DNA of 64,000 nt, from assembly GCA_024636495.1 (NCBI GenBank), contig JAGXGZ010000012.1:1-64000 (forward strand), in the 5' to 3' direction. This document shows, piece after piece, positions 16,610 through 24,965 of the stretch (position 1 is the first letter of the stretch; each line of letters starts with the position of its first letter). The stretch is from Roseobacter sp. (GTDB taxonomy: Bacteria; Pseudomonadota; Alphaproteobacteria; Rhodobacterales; Rhodobacteraceae). Under the pieces are notes generated by a model. That model made no database searches. It saw only the letters and a program-made list of their open reading frames with translations, and was not told the DNA's origin. Made by a program: the position numbers and the translations under genes.

Positions 16610-17605
16610 CTAGTCGGACAGTTCCTGCCACCGGTGGCAGGCGACCTTGTGCTCGGCTCCTGCGGCCTCAAGCACGGGTTCTTCGACGCGGCACCGGTCA
16701 ATTGCTACCGGACAGCGGGTTTGAAACTTGCACCCCGGCGGCGGGTTGGTCGGAGACGGAATTTCCCCCTCAAGCTTTTGCGCCTTGCCACGGTCATCGG
16801 GATCAAGCGACGGGATCGCAGATAGCAGCGCCTTGGTGTAGGGGTGGCGCGGGCCGGAAAACAGGGTGCGGGTGGGCGCGGTTTCCACGATGCGCCCCAA
16901 ATACATCACCGCCACATGATCGCAGACATGGGCCACCACGCTCAGGTCATGGCTGATGAACAAAAACGTCAGCCCCATTTCCTGCTGGATCGCCTTGAGC
17001 AGGTTCAGCACATCCGCCTGAATGGACACATCAAGGGCCGCCACACTTTCATCAGCAACAATGAATTTCGGCCCCGACACAAGTGCGCGTGCAATCGAGA
17101 TACGTTGGCGCTGCCCGCCCGAAAACGCATGGGGAAAACGACGTAGATGTTCAACGTTCAACCGGCATTTCGCAGCGATCTCGCGGACACGCGCATCCGT
17201 CTCGGCGCGGTTTTTCGTCAGGCCCATGACTTCTAGAGGTTCGGCAATAATATCGCGTACCGTCATGCGCGGGCTAAGCGCAGCATAAGGGTCTTGAAAG
17301 ATCAGCTGCGCGCGTTTGCGGTAATCTTTCAGCTCCTTCTTGCCGAGGTTTTTCAGCGAATACGACACTTCGCCATCGTCGAACAGAACATCGCCCCGAC
17401 TGATCGGTGCGGCCCGCAGCATGGCACGGCCCAGCGTGGTTTTGCCCGACCCAGATTCGCCGACCAAGCCAAAGAAACTGCCCGCTTCGATTTCGATATT
17501 CACATTCTCAACCGCGCCCACATAAGGCTTGGGCCCAATCAAGCTGCCGCGCAGGGCATAGTGAACAGACAGGCCTTTGGCGGCAATCAGGGGTTTGGTG
17601 CTCAT
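16610..17605 (-). CDS. Opp/Dpp-type ABC transporter ATPase (OppF-like)
   Basis: A 331-residue ATP-binding subunit of a peptide/opine/nickel-type importer. Walker A is GESGSGKTT (about residue 50), the ABC signature is FSGGQRQRIS, and Walker B is FIVADESVAALD. Ser replaces the usual Pro in the DEP motif. The C-terminal oligopeptide-transporter region includes the cysteine motif PPGCKFQTRCPVA. It is the last gene of the five-gene operon, and its ATG overlaps the previous ATPase stop by 4 nt. It powers uptake together with the OppD-like partner. The substrate is discussed with the binding protein. Confidence 0.92.
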   Translation of the reverse strand: MSTKPLIAAKGLSVHYALRGSLIGPKPYVGAVENVNIEIEAGSFFGLVGESGSGKTTLGRAMLRAAPISRGDVLFDDGEVSYSLKNLGKKELKDYRKRAQLIFQDPYAALSPRMTVRDIIAEPLEVMGLTKNRAETDARVREIAAKCRLNVEHLRRFPHAFSGGQRQRISIARALVSGPKFIVADESVAALDVSIQADVLNLLKAIQQEMGLTFLFISHDLSVVAHVCDHVAVMYLGRIVETAPTRTLFSGPRHPYTKALLSAIPSLDPDDRGKAQKLEGEIPSPTNPPPGCKFQTRCPVAIDRCRVEEPVLEAAGAEHKVACHRWQELSD

Positions 17606-18603
17606 GCGGGATCCCCTTTCGCATCATACAGATGACAGGCGGCATAATGATCACCGTCTACGTTGGAAAATTCGGGCACGTCTGCGGCACAGCGCGGGCC
17701 GATCACCGCTTGGCAGCGGGTGTGATAGACACAGCCCGACGGGCGTTCCAACGGCGACGGGATATCGCCGGGGATCGGTGTTAGCGGCGCGTCCATGTCA
17801 TCAAGCTTGGGCAAAGCGGCCAGCAGGCCACGGGTGTAGGGATGCGCCGGGCGGCGGATCACGTCACGCACAGTGCCTTGTTCGACGAGGCGGCCCAGAT
17901 ACATCACCGCCACTTTATCGGCAGTCTGCGCGATCACTCCCAGATCATGGGTGATGAAAATGATGCCCATGCCAAATTCCGCCACGAGGTCTTTCATCAG
18001 GTCAATCACCTGCGCCTGAATGGTCACGTCCAGCGCCGTTGTCGGTTCATCCGCGATCAGCAGCTTGGGTTTCGTCGACAGCGCCATCGCGATCATCGCG
18101 CGTTGACGCATCCCCCCAGACAGCTCGAACGCATATTGCCCAAAGCGCGTGGAGGGATCAGAAATGCCCACGCGGTCCAGCATTTCGATCGACACCTCTT
18201 TGGCCTGCGGTTTGGAATAGTTGGTGTGGATCAACAGCTGTTCGACCATTTGATCCCCAATCGAGATCGCAGGCGCAAAGCTGGCCATTGGTTCTTGGAA
18301 AATCAACGATATCGCCCCGCCGCGCACGACTTTCATCTCGCGGTCGGTTTTCAGCGACAAAACATCCACCGGACCGTCATCCAGATGCAATGTGATCTTG
18401 CTATCAGGTCCGTACACGGCATTGCCGGGGTTCAGCTTCATCAGGGATTTGGCAGTGACAGATTTACCCGATCCGCTTTCGCCCACCAGCCCCATCACCT
18501 CGCCTGCCTCAAGGCTAAAGGACACGTTATCAACGGCAGTGATGCGTCCCTCGTCCGTGTCGAATTGCAAGGTCAGGTTTTCAACGTCGATCAGTCGGCT
18601 CAT
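17602..18603 (-). CDS. Opp/Dpp-type ABC transporter ATPase (OppD-like)
   Basis: A 333-residue ATP-binding subunit with Walker A GESGSGKSV, signature LSGGMRQRAM and Walker B LLIADEPTTALD. The C-terminal PSGCVYHTRC cysteine motif is typical of OppD/DppD-class ATPases and is linked to a Fe-S-like site in some members. The start overlaps the upstream permease stop by 4 nt (ATGA), and its own stop overlaps the OppF-like start, showing tight translational coupling. It forms the nucleotide-binding heterodimer with the next ATPase at the cytoplasmic face of the permease pair. Confidence 0.92.
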   Translation of the reverse strand: MSRLIDVENLTLQFDTDEGRITAVDNVSFSLEAGEVMGLVGESGSGKSVTAKSLMKLNPGNAVYGPDSKITLHLDDGPVDVLSLKTDREMKVVRGGAISLIFQEPMASFAPAISIGDQMVEQLLIHTNYSKPQAKEVSIEMLDRVGISDPSTRFGQYAFELSGGMRQRAMIAMALSTKPKLLIADEPTTALDVTIQAQVIDLMKDLVAEFGMGIIFITHDLGVIAQTADKVAVMYLGRLVEQGTVRDVIRRPAHPYTRGLLAALPKLDDMDAPLTPIPGDIPSPLERPSGCVYHTRCQAVIGPRCAADVPEFSNVDGDHYAACHLYDAKGDPA

Positions 18604-19742
18604 TTCTTGGTGTCTCCATAGGGATCAGCAGCATCGCGCAGCCCGTCCCCAACAAATACAAACGCCATCACAAGCACGATGAAAAAGATCACCGGAATGA
18701 AATACCATTGATAATTCAGCAAAACATCCGCGCTGGTGACGTTTTGCAACATCACACCCAGCGAATTCACCGGATCCTTGAGGCCAAGCCCGATAAAGCT
18801 GAGCGCGGTTTCAGACAGCACCATATAAGGGAAGGAAATCACCAGATCGACGATGATGTAGCTGGTGAAACTGGGCAGCAGATGCTTGCGAATGACATGC
18901 CCGCTTGAGGCCCCGCATAGCCGGGCGGCCAGCACATATTCCTGATTGCGCTCGGTCAGGATATGGGTACGCACGCGCCGCGCCAATGTGGGCCAGCCGA
19001 TAAAGCCTAAGATGATCGAGATAAAGAAAAACCTTTCTTCCGCGCTCCATGTGTCGGGGATAAAGGCTGCCAATGCCATGAACAGCGGGATGGCGGGGAT
19101 GGTGCGCACCGCATCTGTGACCATCTGAATGATGGAATCCACCCAGCCCCCATAGAACCCCGATATGCCCCCGATGACCAAGGCCAACACAAAGGCGATG
19201 AACACGCCAATGGTGCCCACCGCAAGCGAGGTGTTGATGGCATGGAAGGTCCGCGAGAAAATATCCTTGCCCGTCGAATCCGTGCCGAACAGATGAATAT
19301 ACCCTTCGTCCACGCCAAACAGATGCGTGTCAAAGGTTATGAAAAACATGCTGTATTCAGACCCTTCGACAAAGAATTGCACATAGTGCCTTTTGTCGGT
19401 GTTGACGGTCGTGACCCATCTGAAGTTGGTCTTGATCGACCGCTCCCGTTCCAGCGCATAGATGAATGGCCGGATTGAGCACCCGTTGTCATCGCAGAAT
19501 TTCGGGATGGTCGGCGCACCGTTCAAATAATCTTTGTCACGGCCCGCAATGGTGGGGTCATAGGGCGTCAGGAACGGCGCAAAAACGCCCGACAGGATCA
19601 GGATAATCAGCACCCACGCCCCGACCATCGCGGCCTTTTGTTTCTTGAACCGGGTCCAGATCAACTGCCCTTGGGAGGCAGTAAAATAGGCATCCTTGGC
19701 GGTCTGGTCTACGGCGGCGTCATAGCTATTGGTATCTGTCAT
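18600..19742 (-). CDS. Opp-type ABC permease (OppC-like) with large external loop
   Basis: A 380-residue inner-membrane permease. The first helix is VGAWVLIILILSGVFAPFL. The binding-protein-dependent transport domain holds five more helices and the coupling motif EYVLAARLCGASSGHVIRKHLLPS, the EAA loop that contacts the ATPases. An unusually long hydrophilic stretch of about 100 residues lies between helices 1 and 2 (TPYDPTIAGRDKDYLNG through FGVDEGYIHLFG). It probably faces the periplasm and is longer than in E. coli OppC. Partners are the OppB-like permease just upstream (5-bp gap) and the two ATPases downstream. Confidence 0.9.
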   Translation of the reverse strand: MTDTNSYDAAVDQTAKDAYFTASQGQLIWTRFKKQKAAMVGAWVLIILILSGVFAPFLTPYDPTIAGRDKDYLNGAPTIPKFCDDNGCSIRPFIYALERERSIKTNFRWVTTVNTDKRHYVQFFVEGSEYSMFFITFDTHLFGVDEGYIHLFGTDSTGKDIFSRTFHAINTSLAVGTIGVFIAFVLALVIGGISGFYGGWVDSIIQMVTDAVRTIPAIPLFMALAAFIPDTWSAEERFFFISIILGFIGWPTLARRVRTHILTERNQEYVLAARLCGASSGHVIRKHLLPSFTSYIIVDLVISFPYMVLSETALSFIGLGLKDPVNSLGVMLQNVTSADVLLNYQWYFIPVIFFIVLVMAFVFVGDGLRDAADPYGDTKK

Positions 19743-19747
19743 GTCAT

Positions 19748-20752
19748 TTACCCCAATATGCTGCGGCGGATGCGCGGATCGACCAAAGCCAGTGCGATGT
19801 CCGTGATAAAGTTGATGGCGACGATGCTGCCGGTCAGGAAAAAGATGATCGCGCCGGCAAGCTGCTGGTCATTTGACCGGGCCAAGGCCTCGATCAACAG
19901 CGATCCTGCCTCGGTCAGGGTCAGGATCAGCGCCACGATGGGCAGCTCGTTAAAGATGCGGTTCAAATCAAAGCCAAGCGAGTTGATGATCGGGCTAAGG
20001 GCGTGGCGCGCGGGATAGCGCATCAACAGCTTGCGCCCGGAAACGCCTCGCGCAGCTGCCGCTGTCACGTAAAGCTTGCTGATCTCGTCAGACATCAGGG
20101 CGCGCACCGTCTGGATCGCAAAGGCCGTGGCCGACCAGCCCAGAATGAAAACGGGCAGCCAGACATGGCCCAAGAAATCCCTGATCTTGGCCGCGTCCCA
20201 AGGCGCGTCGCGATATTCAGGCGAGAAAAGCCCCGTCAAACTATCCCCGAACATCACGGTCGAGAACAACATGATCATCAACGCCAGCAAGAAGTTCGGC
20301 AGCGCCAGACCCAGATAGCTGACCAGCCGCAGACCGTTGTTCAAAAACGGGTTGCGCGATGTGGCGGCGATGATGCCAACCGGGATCGCAATAATATAGG
20401 CCAGCAAAAGCGAGCCAAGGCAGATGCCAATGCTCAGCCAGACTTTCTGACCCAAAAGCTGATTGATGTTGAGACGCAGGATGCAGCTGTCGCCAAATTC
20501 GCCTTGGAAAGCGTTGATGATCCAACTGCCCCACCTTTCCATGAACGGTCTGTCCAGCCCAAGGCGGACGCGTTCGGCTTCGATATCAGCGATAGAGATT
20601 TGCGCGCCTTGGCTGTTTTTAAACGCAAGGTAGCGTTCGGCGCAGTCGCCGGGAACCATCTCCATCAACGAGAAGACGATGAATGAAACAAGGCACAGCG
20701 TAAATAACGCCAAGACCAATCGGATGAACGCAAATCTAAGGAATTGCACCAT
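19748..20752 (-). CDS. Opp-type ABC permease (OppB-like)
   Basis: A 334-residue inner-membrane permease starting MVQFLRFAFIRLVLALFTL, the standard first helix of OppB/DppB proteins. A periplasmic domain of roughly 80 residues follows, with RLGLDRPFMERWGSWI. Then come further helices and the EAA-type coupling loop YVTAAAARGVSGRKLLMRYPARH. It pairs with the OppC-like subunit to form the pore. It lies 109 bp downstream of the binding-protein gene, and the gap contains a strong stem-loop likely to lower its expression relative to the binding protein. Confidence 0.92.
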   Translation of the reverse strand: MVQFLRFAFIRLVLALFTLCLVSFIVFSLMEMVPGDCAERYLAFKNSQGAQISIADIEAERVRLGLDRPFMERWGSWIINAFQGEFGDSCILRLNINQLLGQKVWLSIGICLGSLLLAYIIAIPVGIIAATSRNPFLNNGLRLVSYLGLALPNFLLALMIMLFSTVMFGDSLTGLFSPEYRDAPWDAAKIRDFLGHVWLPVFILGWSATAFAIQTVRALMSDEISKLYVTAAAARGVSGRKLLMRYPARHALSPIINSLGFDLNRIFNELPIVALILTLTEAGSLLIEALARSNDQQLAGAIIFFLTGSIVAINFITDIALALVDPRIRRSILG

Positions 20753-20797
20753 GTCTGTCTGTGCCCCGCAGCAAGATGCGACCCATTTGGGTTCGCT

Positions 20798-20835
20798 TTT
20801 ATAAAAGGTTGCGGGCCAAAACGCTGGCCCGCAAC
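20798..20835 (-). terminator. Intra-operon attenuator after the binding-protein gene
   Basis: GTTGCGGGCC (20808-20817) and GGCCCGCAAC (20826-20835) are exact complements with an 8-base loop. On the minus strand the stem is followed by CTTTTAT. It sits between the solute-binding-protein stop and the first permease. Stem-loops here typically let the binding protein be made in excess over the membrane parts. Confidence 0.7.
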
Positions 20836-20861
20836 ACGATCACATTCAACAAGAGTTTAGA

Positions 20862-22901
20862 TTACTCGTCGAAAAACCACTGCGCTGGACGGTAAGGGTA
20901 CGTCCGGTAGTAAGCATAAGACGCTGTCTTGAATTCCGGAAAATTCTTGAGAGACGTCGAATGATAGATCGGCTTTTGCTCTTTCACGGTGCCGATGAAC
21001 AACAGGTTGCCTGTCATGTTTTCGACCAACTTGAGACCCAGTGCATCTGATTCAGGCGTGCCAACGGGTGTTGCCTGAAACGCCTTGATGTCCTCCATCA
21101 TTTCCTTGGCAAAGGCGGGTGGTTCTACACCGGATGCGCCATCGGAATCGACCCATTCACCCCAAAGCATCGCAGTGCGCATGTTGAAATAGTTGTCGTA
21201 AGGTGGAATAAAGATTTCCCCGTTGCCCAAGACAACCGCCAGCGGCACGCTTTTCTCGAACATGGTCACGTCAAGCTGGTTAGACGACTGCGACGAGCGG
21301 TATTCGTCTGTGGTGACTTCTTTGACCGTGTTGTTGATGCCCACATCGCGCCAGCTTTGGCCGACCAGTTCAACGATCTTGATCGAAATGCCTTGCGTGG
21401 CGACTTGCAAGTTCAGTGTCAAAGGATCGCCATTTGGCAATTCGCGCATGCCGTCGCCGTCCGTATCGACAACGCCGATTTCATCCAGCAGGGTTTTGGC
21501 CAGCTCGGGATCGAACTGCGCATAGTACTGTTCCCATTCCGGGGTGACAAAACCGGGCGTGGGGGAAAAGCCCACATATTGCTGCGGTGTGCCAAGGCCG
21601 AACATCGCGACTTCGTTGATTTCGTCGCGGTTCATGGCAACAGACATGGCCTGACGGAACTTGAGATCGCCAAAGACTTTGCGCTTTTCCAGATCCTCAG
21701 ACGTTACGTTGAACGCAAAGGTCGGCATGGTGATGTCGGGCTTGAGGTCGATGGCAAAGCCGGACTTTTCCTGGTTTTCCATCAGCAGCGGAACATAGTC
21801 GATCTGCAAAGCCTGCGCTTTATAGTCGACTTCGCCGTTGACCAGTTTCAGCAAGCGCACTTCGCTTTCACCCACGAAAATCTCGTCCATTTCGTTGATG
21901 TAGGGCAGTTGGTTGCCGGCTGTGTCTACCTTGAAATAATAGGGGTTCGCGACGAATTGGCGGCCTTCCGTTGTTTCGGAAATCACGATGTGGCTTTCCA
22001 GTGTTGGTGCCGCATCAAGGGGTAGGCCTGCAACTTTGTCAGGGTGGGACAACATCGGTGTTGGCGTGTCCATCCAGTCAGAGCTACCGTAATAGGCTTT
22101 GATCAGGTCATAGCCGTTCTCAAAGCCAAGCGATTGCGCCAGCGTGTCGGCGTCGGGGTTGATAGCCGGGTGATATTGGCCAAGGAAATGCTTGGGCTGG
22201 AACCCTTGGGCATAGTGGTTGGCAAAATGCGCCAGAAAACCGGGCTTGGGCGATGGCATGTTGAACCGCACGGTTTGCGCATCGATCACGTCAACGGTCA
22301 TCGCCTCGCCACCGGCCAGCACATAGTCTTTGGGGCTTTCGATCACGTTGGGATCAAGGGCCAGGTTCTCGTACCAAAATTCAACATCCTCGGCACCGAA
22401 GGGCTGGCCGTCGGACCATTTGTGACCTTCACGCAGAACAAATGTCAGCTGGGTGTAATCATCGTTCCACGACCAGCTTTTGGCAACGTTAGGCACGATG
22501 GTGGTCAGGTCGTCCGCATAGCGCACAAGGTTCACGTGGCGCACCGACATAAAGTCAGATGTGCCCGCTTCGGTGGCATTGGACAGCGCATTGAACGTGC
22601 CGCCATAACTGCCGATCATATCATAAGGGGCGACAACCAGCGGCTCGGATGGCAGACGATCCGCAAGTGCTGGCATGTCAGGGTTGCCACGAATACGACC
22701 ATTAAGCGCGGCAATATCGGGGTTTTCAGACATATCAAGGCTGCAATCGGCCAAGCCTTGGAATTCTGCCAGTTCGTATTGCTGTGGAAATGCGCCAGCA
22801 GCCACGCCCATCGGGTCTGATACGGTGACAGCCGGACAGGCCGCCATCGCAGCACCCGCGACAAGCGTCATCGCCGCGCTGGATAAAAGTACCTTCTTCA
22901 T
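20862..22901 (-). CDS. ABC transporter periplasmic binding protein, family 5
   Basis: A 679-residue extracytoplasmic solute-binding protein of SBP family 5 (Opp/Dpp class). The start is the ATG at 22901, with AAGGAGAG upstream and a signal peptide MKKVLLSSAAMTLVAGAAMA before ACPAV; the track's extra 100 residues are noncoding. Family marks include LTFVLREGHKWSDGQPF and VEFWYENL. At 679 residues it is longer than classical OppA (about 540), as in family members that bind larger or sugar-like ligands. It heads the operon on the minus strand. Candidate ligands are peptides, opines or oligosaccharides; the nearby enzymes do not decide this. Confidence 0.9.
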   Translation of the reverse strand: MKKVLLSSAAMTLVAGAAMAACPAVTVSDPMGVAAGAFPQQYELAEFQGLADCSLDMSENPDIAALNGRIRGNPDMPALADRLPSEPLVVAPYDMIGSYGGTFNALSNATEAGTSDFMSVRHVNLVRYADDLTTIVPNVAKSWSWNDDYTQLTFVLREGHKWSDGQPFGAEDVEFWYENLALDPNVIESPKDYVLAGGEAMTVDVIDAQTVRFNMPSPKPGFLAHFANHYAQGFQPKHFLGQYHPAINPDADTLAQSLGFENGYDLIKAYYGSSDWMDTPTPMLSHPDKVAGLPLDAAPTLESHIVISETTEGRQFVANPYYFKVDTAGNQLPYINEMDEIFVGESEVRLLKLVNGEVDYKAQALQIDYVPLLMENQEKSGFAIDLKPDITMPTFAFNVTSEDLEKRKVFGDLKFRQAMSVAMNRDEINEVAMFGLGTPQQYVGFSPTPGFVTPEWEQYYAQFDPELAKTLLDEIGVVDTDGDGMRELPNGDPLTLNLQVATQGISIKIVELVGQSWRDVGINNTVKEVTTDEYRSSQSSNQLDVTMFEKSVPLAVVLGNGEIFIPPYDNYFNMRTAMLWGEWVDSDGASGVEPPAFAKEMMEDIKAFQATPVGTPESDALGLKLVENMTGNLLFIGTVKEQKPIYHSTSLKNFPEFKTASYAYYRTYPYRPAQWFFDE

Positions 22902-23492
22902 TCGTCTCTCCTTGTTGGTGGTATATTGCGTGTCCTTGTCCAGACCGCTGAGCTTTGCGCCCTTGTTCGTATTCAAATGCGTTTTCCGCATTTTCTTGGC
23001 GTTAATGTGTTGCTGTAAAATCCATGTGACAGACTTTGCCCCAGATGCGCTTGTTTCCCGCCCCCTGCGCGCAATAATCGCGCGTAAAAGCGCAGGGTGC
23101 CAAGTTCGTAAGCTTTTGGTGAAAAGGATCGGGTGTCTGGATGCGCAGCACATAAATGTTGCACCGCGTTTCAGAGGTGCAAAATAAGTGCAGCAATGCA
23201 TTGGTCGTTGTCTTTTTCAAAGACGCGCACAATGTGTTCAACATGAATTCATCCCAGCAGACAGCCAAAGTAGCGACCATTCCAAGACACAAGTCAACAC
23301 ATTCCATTTCCCTTGCATTGAATCAAAAACACGCGACTGTGAGCGCAAATGGCTGAAAAATCAGCCGTGCTCCTTAAAACAAAAGTGGATTAAGCGGCAT
23401 GGAATTTCTGACCTTGGGAGGGTACGAAAAATGGACTACGTAGCTTATTCACCCCATGAGCGCCCCGTATTTGCGCCCAAGGCCAGCCGGGT
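22902..23492. other. 590-bp divergent regulatory region with several inverted repeats
   Basis: This stretch separates the binding-protein operon (minus) from the M81 peptidase gene (plus). No gene was found. CCCTGCGC (23063-23070) can pair with GCGCAGGG (23090-23097), while GCGCG/CGCGC segments inside can form a competing stem. TTGCACC (23159-23165) and GGTGCAA (23176-23182) form another repeat. CAATGTGTTCAAC near 23230 and GTCAACACATTCC near 23290 contain related CAACA/TGTT sequences in opposite senses. These could be operators or leader structures. No known riboswitch was recognised. Confidence 0.45.
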
Positions 23493-24965
23493 TTGACCTT
23501 TCGTGTACTCAGCGCCGAGATCGCGCATGAAACCAATACCTTCAATATCCATCCCACAACGGTGAAGTGCTTTGAGGATCGGTTTCTTCTGGACGGCCCC
23601 CAAGCCATCGCCACACGCACGAACAGCAATACCGAATTGGCGGGTCTGCTGGACGTCGTGCGCAGATATGATTGGCAGCTAAATCACGTGATCAGCGCGG
23701 CCGCCGGTCCAGGTGGCGTTCTCACACGGGACGCCTTTGAAAGGATCACAGCACCGCTGATGGCTGCGACTCAAGAGCCTTGGGATGGTATCTTTCTGAT
23801 GCTGCACGGGGCCATGGTCACCGAGTTTTGCGAAGATGGCGAAGGCGAGATTCTGCGCCGTCTGCGCGCCATCGTCGGGGTGGATATTCCGATTGCCGTC
23901 ACACTCGACCCCCACGCAAACGTCACCCGCGACATGTGCGATCTGGCGCAAATATTGGTGTCGTTCACCACCTATCCCCATGTTGATCTGCGCGCGACAG
24001 GCCAGCGCACGGCAGAGCTGTTGCAGCGCACGATGACGGGCGACATTTCCCCCTGCACCCTGCGCGCCCATCGCCCGATGTTGGAGGAAGCCAACGGAGG
24101 GCGTACCGATATTGGCCCGATGATTGACCGCCACGCCCGTGCCCGCGCGTTCGAGGCTCGCAAAGGCGTCTACGCGATCAGCATTAACGGTGCCTTTCCT
24201 TGCGCAGATATTGCCGAGGTCGGCCCGACCATTCTGATCACCTGCGACGGCGATAAGGAGGAGCATCGCCAGATTGCCGAAACCTTAGCGGATGACATAT
24301 GGGACAAGCGGTTTGAGGTACTTAATAGCTATCTTAGCAGCACCGAAGCGGCAGCAGTGGCAAGTCAATGGGATGGCACGGCGGGGCCGTTGGTCATCGC
24401 TGATTATGCCGATAATCCCGGTGCGGGTGCATACGGCGATGCAACCGGGTTATTGGCTGCGCTGATTGATGCCGGTGTGGGGAATGCGTGTTTTGGACCC
24501 TTGGTCGATCCGGTCGCCGCAGCGCTTTTGAACAGATCCAACATCGGCACAAAGCTCACGCTTGAGATCGGAGGCCGCTGCGCGCCGCAGTACGGGGGCG
24601 GCCCTATCAGCGTGTCAGGTGTGGTCAAATGGACGGGGGATGGTCGCGTTCTGGGCAGCGGCCCGATCTTGGGCGGGCTTGAACGCAACTTTGGGCCAAC
24701 AGCCGTGCTTAAGGTGGCAGGGATCGACATTCTTGTCGTCAGTATTCCGCATCAGATGCTTGACCTGCGCCAGTTCGAAACCTTCGGGATTGATCCTGCG
24801 GCAAAAGCCGTTGTTGCCTTAAAATCCATGCAACATTTTCGCGCCGCTTTTGCTCCCATCGCGGGGCGCATCATCGTGTGCGACAGCGGTGCGTTGTGTA
24901 CGCTGGATTACGCCTCGCTTGAGTATAAAAACGTACCGCGCCCGATGTTTCCGCTGGATCTTTAG
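23493..24965 (+). CDS. M81 family metallopeptidase (MlrC-like)
   Basis: A 490-residue protein of the MlrC/microcystinase C family (peptidase M81). The N-terminal domain shows AEIAHETNTFN and MLHGAMVTEFCEDGEGE, which supply metal-binding His/Glu/Asp candidates. VTLDPHANVTRDM adds the conserved DxHxN motif. The C-terminal MlrC domain includes DNPGAGAYGDAT and IPHQMLDLRQFE. In sphingomonads MlrC degrades linearised microcystin, but most homologues lie beside Opp-type importers and have other, unknown substrates. The start is TTG, with weak AAGG upstream; no in-frame ATG fits better. Its stop overlaps the convergent sulfatase stop by 4 nt. Confidence 0.85.
   Translation: MTFRVLSAEIAHETNTFNIHPTTVKCFEDRFLLDGPQAIATRTNSNTELAGLLDVVRRYDWQLNHVISAAAGPGGVLTRDAFERITAPLMAATQEPWDGIFLMLHGAMVTEFCEDGEGEILRRLRAIVGVDIPIAVTLDPHANVTRDMCDLAQILVSFTTYPHVDLRATGQRTAELLQRTMTGDISPCTLRAHRPMLEEANGGRTDIGPMIDRHARARAFEARKGVYAISINGAFPCADIAEVGPTILITCDGDKEEHRQIAETLADDIWDKRFEVLNSYLSSTEAAAVASQWDGTAGPLVIADYADNPGAGAYGDATGLLAALIDAGVGNACFGPLVDPVAAALLNRSNIGTKLTLEIGGRCAPQYGGGPISVSGVVKWTGDGRVLGSGPILGGLERNFGPTAVLKVAGIDILVVSIPHQMLDLRQFETFGIDPAAKAVVALKSMQHFRAAFAPIAGRIIVCDSGALCTLDYASLEYKNVPRPMFPLDL

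Noticed and set aside
22902-23201. 100-residue N-terminal extension of the binding protein
   Set aside because: A strong ribosome-binding site and signal peptide begin at 22901; the extension would hide the signal peptide.
22902-23492. Known riboswitch class upstream of the importer
   Set aside because: Several hairpins are possible but none matched a consensus I could recognise, so no class is claimed.
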